In this document: positions 11,570-64,000 of the stretch, piece after piece
Numbering within the stretch: position 1 is the stretch's first letter
Layout: every line of letters begins with the position of its first letter
Source: Perca fluviatilis
Lineage: Eukaryota > Chordata > Actinopteri > Perciformes > Percidae
Length of the DNA stretch: 64,000 nt
Assembly (NCBI RefSeq): GCF_010015445.1
Contig: NC_053112.1
Coordinates: 5,793,964-5,857,963, forward strand
Reading direction: 5' to 3'
The notes under the pieces: generated by a model
Database searches by the model: none
Seen by the model: the letters and a program-made list of their open reading frames with translations, nothing else
What the model was told of the DNA's origin: nothing
Program-made: the position numbers and the translations under genes

Positions 11570-11945
11570 TTGTATGTCGTGTACCACACAAGAAGGTTAG
11601 TCTGGGGACAACCTTCACACACAAGAATGTGTAAATCTATTATGAGTTTGGGTACAACTTTCACACAGAGGAATCGGAGCCAGGAATGTGGGAATCTATT
11701 AGGAGCATCGGCCATAAAAGGTGTAGTTTAAGAGTAAAACTTGTGTGCTGAAATAGATGTCTTATGCTGTGTAAGCACAAAAAGAGTTTAAAAGGTATTC
11801 ACTATGATGTACATGTGGTTCATCCTTGGGCAGACGTGTCTGTATGCTCATGGTTGTCCCAGTGTCATGAAAGTTTGTTCACTGTTTGAATAAAGCTGTA
11901 CTTGATTTGTAATCATCGGACTGGTCGTCATCTCTGAGGTCTCCC
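11570..11945 (+). mobile_element. Possible solo LTR
   Basis: About 370 bp with an LTR-like order: TGTCGTGTACC start, a CATAAAAGG box near 11713, AATAAA at about 11889 and a CTCCCTACA end. No matching target duplication was found. A single copy of the 24-bp unit lies on the left (11494-11520) and the array on the right, so the element may have split a tandem array. Confidence 0.3.
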
Positions 11946-11975
11946 TACATCATTTCTGAGTCATCACCCGATATC

Positions 11976-12207
11976 AGTAACCACAGTAAAGTAGGTAGTA
12001 GTAACCACAGTAAAGTAGGTAGTAGTAACCACAGTAAAGTAGGTAGTAGTAACCACAGTAAAGTAGTAACCACAGTAAAGTAGGTAGTAGTAACCACAGT
12101 AAAGTAGGTAGTAGTAACCACAGTAAAGTAGGTAGTAGTAACCACAGTAAAGTAGGTAGTAGTAACCACAGTAAAGTAGGTAGTAGTAACCACAGTAAAG
12201 TAGGCTA
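11976..12207. repeat. 24-bp minisatellite
   Basis: About ten tandem copies of GTAACCACAGTAAAGTAGGT plus AGTA; one unit has a 7-bp deletion. One isolated unit occurs at 11494-11520. Confidence 0.93.
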
Positions 12208-12532
12208 GAGGATGTTGAGGAAGGAGGTTTGAAATGTGTGTTATCAGGCTACTCAAAGCATTACAGTTCATAGTTATTACCCTATAAACATCTAGGCCTA
12301 CAGATTCATGTGTACAGAGGCCCGATTATTACCCACAGCGCTGCGGAGGAAGGTCTGGTTAGTCTCAATATGTCAAAATATTCCTTTTAAACAGCTCTCG
12401 TTCACCTGGAAAAGAAAACGCACACAGTCTGAATGTGTTGGTACATTCCTTTTACTGACATTCAATGTCAATAGTTTACATTGCATACAGGCATGTCGTA
12501 TAGAAAAACTATGCACATTAACATTTACACTT

Positions 12533-12572
<40 letters not shown>

Positions 12573-12810
12573 ATGGCTTATGTATGAAGCGAGCCAGCTG
12601 GTTGGCTGTTCACTTTGAGGCAAATTATCCTCAACCAGTGTTCGAAAAACCCCAAACGGTTTGCCTGTTCATGCAGCTGCTAAGACAACAGTGAGGCTCT
12701 GGAAGACTTCAGGATCCAATCGCTTAGAAAGATTGATTTATTAGAAAACAAAAATGAAATCAGCTCTGAAATAAATGTTGCACAGTTGCCGGCTCTAAGG
12801 GTAACTTAGG
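12208..12810. other. Intergenic sequence without a supported gene
   Basis: It holds a fragment with GCGCTGCGGAGGAAGGTCTGG at about 12337, related to 46840-46870, and a short (CA)n at 12535-12566. The open frame at 12308-12694 shows no family motif. Confidence 0.4.
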
Positions 12811-12814
12811 TTAT

Positions 12815-13505
12815 TTCTTAACCTGGACCCTATTTTCCTATGTTTTAGTGTCTAAGTGACTCGTGGGAATGACAATTTTGGAAATTGGTCCAGCGTTAAG
12901 CGAGACGAAAGAAGCTGTAATGTTACGCTAACGAGAAATTGCGCAGCGTCAGTCAGCGTCCACTAAAAGTTGTGTTGTTGCCGCTGACAAACTCAGATTA
13001 TTATTCTAAGTGTCTGACAACGTTATGGAAAGGATCCCTACAGAGATAGACCTTTTAGTTAAAGAGTAAGATCCTTTTAGTTTAACATGAAACAGCCCCG
13101 ACATCACCATCACCAAACTCCAGACTCCATGTAAATAATCAGGACTTTTATCATCGTAAACACACTTCAAATCAAAGTGGACAGAAACTAAATAAAACTA
13201 CCAAAAAGCCGTCTTGGTTCATCTTTCCACTGTTCCAACAATCACCACTCTGGTTTGGTTGAAATAAACCCTTAATTCACCCATTTACATGTGGAGATAT
13301 GCTGGCTCTATACACGCTAAAAGTCCTGATTATTTACATGGAGTCTGGTGGAGATATGCTGTCTCTATACACGCTAAAAGTCCTGAGAGTTTGGTGATGG
13401 TGATTTCGGGGCTGTTTCATGTTAAATTAAAAGGATCTTACTCTTTAACTAAAAGGTCTATCTCTGTAGGGATCCATCCCATAATGTCGTCAGACACTTA
13501 GAATA
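12815..13505. mobile_element. Inverted-repeat element, CTGGACCCTAT family, with two 57-bp units
   Basis: The left part has CCTGGACCCTATTTTCCTATG and the word AGTGTCTGACAACGTTATGG; the same word returns inverted at about 13485-13500. Two copies of the 57-bp TGCTGGCTCTATACACGCTA unit lie at 13300-13390. It is related to 13885-14745, 23150-23640 and 36785-37960. Confidence 0.6.
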
Positions 13506-13884
13506 ATAATACAGGAAAATAACTAACAGGAAACAAACTGCTTATACTCAGAGAATCTTTCAATAAAGTACATTAAGTCTCCTAAATGCACCTTCCTAAC
13601 TCCCAAAATGTCCTTTCAGTTGACACCAAATGTGAGGATGAAACTGCATTTAGATTAAAGACATTTTGGCGGTCCGTGACACTGTAAACATCTTTTGGGA
13701 TTACTCCACTTTTGGGAATTTTGACAAGTTGAACTGTATCAACTCCTGCGTTGACCCATAAATAGCTTGGCACGGATATTAAGTAAATTACTTCGTAGAA
13801 AACCTTTCAGATGGCACAACTATCTTCAATATTTGTATTAAAAGTTGTTAATTGGTCATTTGTTTAGTTTTTTTTTTTTTCTCA

Positions 13885-14745
13885 GCCTGGACCCTGTGTT
13901 CCTATGTTTTTGTGTGTAAGTGACTGATGGGAACAACAATCTTTGAACTGGTCCAGTATTAAGCATGAACGCTGTAACTGGCAGCCACAGACCAGGCTGC
14001 AATGTAACCCTATCAGGGCAAATGTTCAGCGTCAATTTGGTCCACTAGAAGTGAAATTTTTGCCGCTGACAGACTCAGATTAATATTCAAAGTGTCTGAC
14101 AACATTATGGAAAGGATCCCTACAGAGATAGACCTTTAAAAACCTCTTTGAGACCTTTCTGTTTAACCAGAAACAGCTCTGAAGTCGCTAGCTCTAACCC
14201 ACCAGACTCCATTTAAAAAAACACTACTTTTAGCGTGTATAGAGCCAACATATCTCCACATGTAAATCAGTAAACTATGTGTTTATTTCAACCAAAACTA
14301 GAGTTGTGATGGTTGGAAAAGTGGAAAGACGACCCAAAACGGCTTCTCATAGTTTTATTTTGTTTCTGTGGACTTTGAATGAAGTGTATTTTACGATGCT
14401 AAAATCACTGTTTATTTACATGGAGTCTGGTGGGCTAAACAAATGCAATTTCGCGGATGTTTTTATATTTAAAAAAACGATCCTACTCTTTAACAGAAAG
14501 GTCGACCTCCTTAGAAATCCTTTCCATAATGTTGTCAGACACTTAGAATAATAATCTGAGTCTGTCAGCGGCAAAACCAGCACTTTGAAGGTAAATACAA
14601 GCTGGACAATTACTATTAACTTACATTGTAGCTTGTTTCTCTGCTGCCGACTGCATCGATCTCTCTTAATACAGGACCAATGTCAAAGATTGTTGTTCCC
14701 ATCAGTCACTTATAGACACAAAAACATAGAAACATAGGGTCCAGG
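13885..14745. mobile_element. Inverted-repeat element, CTGGACCCTAT family
   Basis: The left end CCTGGACCCTGTGTTCCTATG is matched by the right end CATAGGGTCCAGG read backwards, and the next words (AAGTGACTGATGGGAACAAC) are also inverted at the right, giving arms of about 75 bp. The inner TGTCTGACAACATTATGGAA is mirrored too. No coding capacity. Confidence 0.7.
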
Positions 14746-15148
14746 TTGAAAAAAACGGTAGTTATACCCTTTAAATGGGAACAAGGCTCACACAGATCAG
14801 TGGCATCGATGTGTACTTCTTTGCAGCATTTATTCAGTGAAACGGTTTTAATCATTTGTTTGCTCTTAAAAGTTGGAAAACCGTTTCCATCAGTGACAAA
14901 AAAATCTTCTGCGTTTAATTTTACCGATACGTCAGATATAGTTTTACATTAAATTAAACATTTGATTACATTTGCAAAGTGTTAAAAATGATTGAGAAGC
15001 TTTACATCGAGCAGACTGAAAGTCAAGTAAGCCTTCAAGCAATCATTAGGTGCACTTACGAACATTTAAAACTGACTTTCTCTTGCTGTAATCTTTCTTC
15101 GTGTTCATACGGTCGTTTCCTGAGTTCTGTCTGTTCTTCTCTATAACG
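14746..15148. other. Intergenic sequence without recognised features
   Basis: AT-rich; a 68-codon open frame at 14746-14952 has no recognisable motif and overlaps element-end sequence. Nothing supportable seen. Confidence 0.4.
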
Positions 15149-15845
15149 GCGTTGACGCACCAACCCGATTTATCGGCCGCCTGACAGTCTGGCGAGCTCG
15201 GTGACTCGAGTCTGTTCGGTGCGTTTCCGTGCCGTCGTCAGTCTGAGGAGCCGTCTGCTTTAATTTGGGCCGATTGGACTTGCTGAATTGACCGTTGGGC
15301 GGTTGGACTCAATGACCAATCTGATTGGTGGAGTGCTTATCCCTTGACTAGCGAATCAGTGCGCTTATGTTAAAACACTTACCGGAAATGACGAGCGGGA
15401 TGAGCGTTACTAGAGTCTCTCAAAATCTGACGAAAATCTCTTAAACTGACCTTTGTTGATCTGAAATGAAGACAGATTCAGCAACTGCATCACGGCCCAT
15501 TTCTCTCTTAAAATGTTTTCAGAAACACATTTCGGTGAACTATTTTAGTCCAATATGAGATCGTATTCCGAACGAGACGCCATTAATGGTCTGGCTTTGA
15601 AAGCCAGACTCACGTGACACGTTCGTCATTTCCGGTTTTCTTTTTTTTTTTTTGGGGCCGACAACACAGATTAGCGCCGCCTGCTGTTATGGAGACGTAT
15701 TACGTCTCGCGCAGACGCAAAACGTACGCTCAAGTCGGCGTCTCTTCGGTGTGTTCTGAGGAACTTTTTGGACCAACTCGGGGAGACCGATCAGTCCGAC
15801 TGGCTTTCCTGCTGACGGTCGGCCGTCTGGTTGGTGCGTCAGAGC
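15149..15845. mobile_element. Inverted-repeat element with TGACGCACCAACC termini
   Basis: The left TGACGCACCAACCCGATT and the right GGTTGGTGCGTCAG are inverted. The inner TTGGACCAACTCGGGGAGAC and GATCAGTCCGACTGGCTTT recur in the second copy at 53905-54460. No transposase. Confidence 0.65.
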
Positions 15846-15961
15846 ATGAACTACAAAAGGGGTCACAGCGAGGGGCTCAAACACTGTCTGAAAACAAGAT
15901 TATTTTTTGGACTTTAGCTTCAAAACATGGGTTACATTAAGTCTCCACTGTACTAATTCTC

Positions 15962-16211
15962 GGTTACACTTTACTTTAACTGTTCTACATAAGACTGACA
16001 TAACACTGTCATGAACGTGTCATAAAACATTATAAACAAGTCATAAACGTTTATGACATAACTCTTTTTTTAGTAAGTGTCATTCGGTTTTGTCATGACA
16101 CGTTATGGTTAGGGTCAGGGTTCATGTGTCATGACTGTGTCATGTGAGTGTCATGTATTCATGACAGTGTCATGTCACTCTTATGTAGAAAAGTTAAAGT
16201 AAAGTGTTACC
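15962..16211. mobile_element. 250-bp hAT-type MITE with perfect 8-bp target duplication
   Basis: The termini GGTTACACTTTACTTTAAC and GTTAAAGTAAAGTGTTACC are inverted; much of the element is an imperfect palindrome of CATGACAGTGTCATG-like words. The flanks are identical 8-mers, TAATTCTC at 15954-15961 and 16212-16219, as expected for hAT insertion. A second copy is at 27534-27744. Confidence 0.85.
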
Positions 16212-16611
16212 TAATTCTCTCTCTCTCTCTCACTCTCTTTCAAGCGGTAGTTTCTGGTGTCACTGTGATCTCTAGCTGCTCACTAACACACAGACTGGTG
16301 TACAGTTTGTGTTCCATGTTTATTTATATACCCGCATATCCGTTTTCTGGGGTTGAAACGTCCGTGAACGAAAGGCTAACGTGACCGTACCTTCAACACA
16401 AACTGCTCTGAAGTGCTGTCGAAGTCCTCCTGGGATTCAAACCCGTTCTGCCTGCCTGCCTGAGTCAACGCCTCGCTCCGCTCACCGACAAAGAATGAAA
16501 ATTCAGGGTCCATCGTGTGATTGAACAGTTTTTTGTTCTTCCTCTTGATACATTGATTACTAAGTCTTTAAAATATCAGAAATGAGTGAAAAAAAGTCCA
16601 ACGTTATTTCT

Positions 16612-17432
16612 AGGGATGCACCGAATCCAGGATTGGGCTTCTGATTTGGCCGAATATTTGGGCTTTTTGACAGGGTTCTGGTTTCTACCGAACAGTACAG
16701 TTTTTTTTCCACCGAACCCTACGCTCGCACTCGGTGTTTACATAGGTGGAGCGTTCAACGCAGTAGGCTGTGAGGAAGTGGACATGGATCTGGTGAGCAG
16801 TAGGCTGTGAGGAAGTGGACATGGATCTGGTGAGCAGTAGGCTGTGAGGAAGTGGACATGGATCTGGTGAGCAGTAGGCTGTGAGGAAGTGGACATGGAT
16901 CTGGTGAGCAGTAGGCTGTGAGGAAGTGGACATGGATCTGGTGAGCAGTAGGCTGTGAGGAAGTGGACATGGATCTGGTGAGCAGTAGGCTGTGAAGAAG
17001 TGGACATGGATCTGGTGAGCAGTAGGCTGTGAGGAAGTGGACATGGATCTGGTGAGCAGAAAAAGTTGTTGTTTGGCAGAACTTTCAGTCAAAAGAAGGC
17101 CATTCAAGTCCAGCTACATGTTCAATCTGCTCAATGCTGATTGGTCTGGTGGTGGCGAGGACCCTAAACTATACACAACATGGCCGCTGTTACAACATCT
17201 GGTCTGAAACATCTGAAAGAATACGAGTTGAGCACGAAGGAATCTCCAGACAGCAGCCAGAATGCAGCAACTTCAGGTACGGCAAAGGAAGGACAGTCCC
17301 CGTTTACTTCATTCATGTGTTTACTGGGTTCATGGACTGAGGATGGGAGGAGGAGTCAGCACCATCTCTACCAGGGGGTTCAGGATTCGGCTGAAACCCC
17401 CCAAAAAAATCTGGATTCGGTGCATCCATAAT
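16612..17432. mobile_element. hAT-like nonautonomous element with internal minisatellite
   Basis: The ends TAGGGATGCACCGAATCC and GGATTCGGTGCATCC are inverted. Inside are eight tandem 37-bp units, then a stretch with ATGGCCGCTGTTAC that is shared with 48564-49423. A 55-bp direct repeat containing CGAACGAAAGGCTAACGTGA lies on both sides (about 16330-16385 and 17449-17502). No intact transposase. Confidence 0.75.
16758..17055. repeat. 37-bp minisatellite, 8 units (GAGGAAG type)
   Basis: Units of GCAGTAGGCTGTGAGGAAGT plus GGACATGGATCTGGTGA. All eight carry GGAAG or, in one unit, AGAAG at the diagnostic position, in contrast to GAAAG in the copy at 48759-49055. Confidence 0.95.
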
Positions 17433-17559
17433 TCATACCCGCACATCCTTTATCCTGGGGCTGAGTGCAAAGAAACGTCAGCGAACGAAAGGCTAACGTG
17501 ACACACAATCGTTTGAAGGAACGGTTTTCGCATCTTACTAAGTAGTTCGGTCTATACTC

Positions 17560-17810
17560 AGTCCCTCCAGAAAAACCTGATTATATGCGATCGCATAATC
17601 AGCCAAAAATCACTTTTTTTTTTCTCTTTTTCATCAAACTGCAGTTTGACTGCAAGTTCCTGCAATTCCATCGCATAAAATTGCATAAATATCATATATA
17701 GCATATTCCACATCGCATTTTTTAAGAAAACGTGCCGAATAATCAAGGAGTTTTGCCAGGCAACAATCACAAAATAACTCCTGATATAAAATGTCAGAAA
17801 TGAGTCCAAG
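17560..17810. mobile_element. Partial copy of the CAGTCCCTCCAG element
   Basis: It starts CAGTCCCTCCAGAAAAACC and carries the reversed interior words of 6596-7045 (CATCGCATAAAATTGCATAA, AAGAAAACGTGCCG). The far end is missing. Confidence 0.6.
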
Positions 17811-17829
17811 GTTAACACCTTCAAAAGCA

Positions 17830-18480
17830 TCGTTTTTATCTCAACAGTTAGAAGATATTCTGTTTATTACGATATTAAAAAACTGAGAGAAATAGCAAAT
17901 CTTCACATTTAAGAAGCTGTGAACGAGTGAACGTTTGGGTATTTTTTTCACTGATAAATTACTTTTTTTTTTTTTGCTGATGATTTAAATAATCACCTCA
18001 TCGTTTATTCCCCCACCGCGCAGCACAAGGGGAATTGAACGCCCGACCATGGCAAGGGTTGTACACAAGCTGGTGATGTACACGAGGGAGTTCCTATAAA
18101 TGTCTTGGCTGCATGTAAATATAATATATATAGCCGCTTAATGCCGTAGTTAAAGGAAACTCTTTAAAACAGAGTGCTTTATTTCCCTAGTGTAACATTC
18201 GTGATTAAGTTTCTACGTGAACTAAAGAGCCGAACGGCACCCGACAGGGTTCGAGAAAATGTGACTACACGTCGTGGCTACATACGCTGCTCGGCCGTGG
18301 CGTGGTAGCATTGCATCCCCGACTCATTTCCTGGTTCTCCTTCTCCGTAAACATCATGAGATCAAGGAGAGGGTTAACTTCTCCTGCTGCAGATCTCCCA
18401 CCGTGGTCAGAAAGAACAGGGGAGACACTTTGGTTCTCTCACTAGGACTCTAGAGTCACTACTCACCATCACTCTCTCAC
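17830..18480. other. Sequence downstream of kif16b without a supported gene
   Basis: No coding or clear repeat structure. Minus-strand AATAAA motifs at 18078-18183 scale make this a plausible place for the kif16b cleavage site. Confidence 0.35.
18178..18183 (-). promoter_or_regulatory. kif16b: Candidate kif16b poly(A) signal (PX isoform)
   Basis: TTTATT on the + strand reads AATAAA on the kif16b strand, about 1.3 kb past the stop. Using it would put the G-rich minisatellite and the CA repeat in the 3' UTR. Other AATAAA hexamers occur nearby, so the choice is open. Confidence 0.3.
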
Positions 18481-18488
18481 TCACTCTA

Positions 18489-19120
18489 CCACACACACAC
18501 GCAGAGACACACACACACGCAGAGACACACAGAGAAACACACACGCACGCATACACACTGACGCAGACACACACACGCAAGCAGACACGCAGACACACAC
18601 ACAAGCAGAAAAACAAATGCACGCACACGCAGAGACACACTCACGCACGCAGATACACACACACTCACGCAGAGACACACACACACACACACACACGCGC
18701 ATGCAGACACACACGCAGAGACACACACACACGCATGCAGACACACACGCAGAGACACACACAGACACACACACACAGAGACACACACACACACGCGCAG
18801 AGACGCACACACGCAAAGAGACACACACACACACGCGCAGAGACGCACACACGCAAAGAGACACACACACACGCATGCAGACACACACGAGACACACACA
18901 GACACACACACACAGAGACACACACACACGCAGCAGACGACACACACGCAAAAGAGACACACACACACACGCGCAGAGACGCACACACGCAAAGAGACAC
19001 ACACACACGCAAAGAGACACACACACGCAGACATACACACGCGCACACACACGCAAAGAGACACACACACACGCAAAGAGACACACACGCAGACATACAC
19101 ACGCAGAGACACACACACAC
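18489..19120. repeat. (CA)n compound microsatellite with CGCAGAGA units
   Basis: About 630 bp of CACACA interrupted by CGCAGAGACA, CGCATGCAGA and CGCAAAGAGA words. It lies 370 bp downstream of the kif16b stop. Confidence 0.93.
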
Positions 19121-19279
19121 GGCTATTCTCTCAAGAATCGACTCTACGATTTACGAAGTCTAGACTTCAGGCCTCTCTTGTCTGCTACGGTGAGAGCTCT
19201 GCATGGAGCCTTCGCAGAACCATAAATCACGCTTGACCTGCAAGTTTTTCCCCTTCCCCTTTTTTTTTTATCTTCTGAA

Positions 19280-19440
19280 ATGATTCTCCCGAGGAAAAGG
19301 CCCCCCAGAGGAAAAGGCCCCCCAGAGGAAAAAGGCCCCCAGAGGAAAAGGCCCCCAGAGGAAAAAGGCCCCCCAGAGGAAAAAGGCCCCCCAGAGGAAA
19401 AAGGCCCCCCAGAGGAAAAAGGCCCCCCAGAGGAAAAAGG
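19280..19440. repeat. 17-18-bp minisatellite, G-rich on the kif16b strand
   Basis: About nine units of AGAGGAAAAAGGCCCCCC. On the kif16b (minus) strand each unit supplies a GGGGGG run, starting about 50 nt after the stop codon. Confidence 0.93.
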
Positions 19441-19491
19441 CACAAATAGTCTGTTGTTTTTTTCCTTTTGGTTTGGAGAGGACGTGTTTTC

Positions 19492-63333
<43,842 letters not shown>

Positions 63334-63769
63334 CTGAAGGCATAAACCAGAGGCAAACATGATGGTTACTTAGTGCTCTGTAGGTCAGCTTTGTCCTTTT
63401 GACAATGGGAGTTTCTTTAAGTTGGAAACTAAATATGTTTCTTCCTGATTCAAGTTGAAGCTGCTAACTGTTCTCGGTCACAGCTTAGTGTTGAAGAGCA
63501 AGAAGAAAGATGAAGGATGTGGTTCCCGAAAAAGCTAAAACATATACTTAGGTACATGAAATAAAGCAACAGATGTTAATGTTAAGAACATGGCTGTATT
63601 TACAGCCAGATTAAAATGTTATAAGATTCTACAGCACCTGTCTGTTAAGGGTTATTGGAGTCTAATAATTGAGCGCTGGTGCAGACCCACTGTTGTCTGT
63701 GAAGGTTTTCAGTCACCCAGCTTATAGTTATTTATCCAACGAAACAACAAACACACACAGTCACACACA

Positions 63770-63997
63770 AGAGATTTGAGGAATTTCAAAAAGCCAACAT
63801 CAATGTTTCAGCTTTAGCAGCAGATTATCTCTTCACACATCGCTCTAGAAAAAAATGTGGGCGTCACTATACGGAAAGCTGAGTTTGTTCTGAACTTTTT
63901 GATATGAAACACACGGGGATCAGTTATATGCAAATACCCTAAAAAAGGGTCAATTTAAGAAGATGTGTGAAAAAGCCCTTTGACCTCAGAGGGTTAA
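63770..63997. mobile_element. Inverted partial copy of the TTAACCCTCTGAGG element
   Basis: It ends GACCTCAGAGGGTTAA and carries reversed words of 57268-57500 (GAGATAATC, CAGATTATCTCTTCACACAT, GGGGATCAGTTATATGCAAA). The left end is unclear. Confidence 0.65.
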
Positions 63998-64000
63998 TAT

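Noticed and set aside
15614..15940. 108-codon ORF next to the TGACGCACC element
   Set aside because: It lies mostly within the inverted-repeat element, has no recognisable domain and is not kept in the second copy.
16685..17107. Repetitive minus-strand ORFs (also 48724-49107)
   Set aside because: Translations of the 37-bp minisatellite; three frames are open because of the unit composition.

Overview
This is vertebrate nuclear DNA, almost certainly from a teleost fish. Genes are split into small exons with canonical splice sites. Introns are full of CA/TG microsatellites, tRNA-derived SINEs, hAT-, Tc1- and TTAA-type miniature elements and LINE tails. There is no operon structure, CRISPR array, rRNA gene or convincing tRNA gene.

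Two protein genes are present, convergent and both cut by the window edge. On the + strand (2456-9170) lie the last six exons of a gas8/drc4 orthologue, the dynein regulatory complex subunit 4 of motile cilia; they give 289 codons plus a partial first codon, then a stop. On the - strand (63333 down to 19492) lie 25 exons of a kif16b orthologue, the early-endosome kinesin-3 with a PX tail. They cover the motor from the [13 protein letters not shown] strand, the neck, FHA domain, long coiled coil and PI3P-binding PX domain. Joined by their GT-AG sites (one GC-AG), they keep a single frame for 1,190 codons plus stop. The first motor exons, including the P-loop, lie beyond 64000.

Other coding features of kif16b: a 2.19-kb open terminal exon (30329-28137) sits between the last coiled-coil exon and the first PX exon and would replace PX with a 730-residue tail; a possible 33-nt in-frame cassette microexon lies at 45210-45178; and the intron inside the PX domain starts with GC.

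Layout: 1-2.06 kb 24-bp minisatellite; 2.4-10 kb gas8 3' half; 10-18.5 kb intergenic, with a decayed hAT/ZMYM-like transposase, a possible solo LTR and several inverted-repeat elements; 18.5-22 kb CA repeats, a G-rich minisatellite in the kif16b 3' UTR and a 1.9-kb chain of simple repeats; 22-64 kb kif16b with heavily invaded introns.

The most unusual theme is minisatellites that have grown inside terminal-inverted-repeat elements: 36-bp units made from the Walker A region of a RecQ-like helicase fragment (31.3-32.2 kb), 37-bp units in two copies of one hAT-like family, 57-bp, 46-bp and, in a 3.4-kb element, about 58 copies of a 51-bp unit. Element ends and target duplications were read by eye and no database search was possible.
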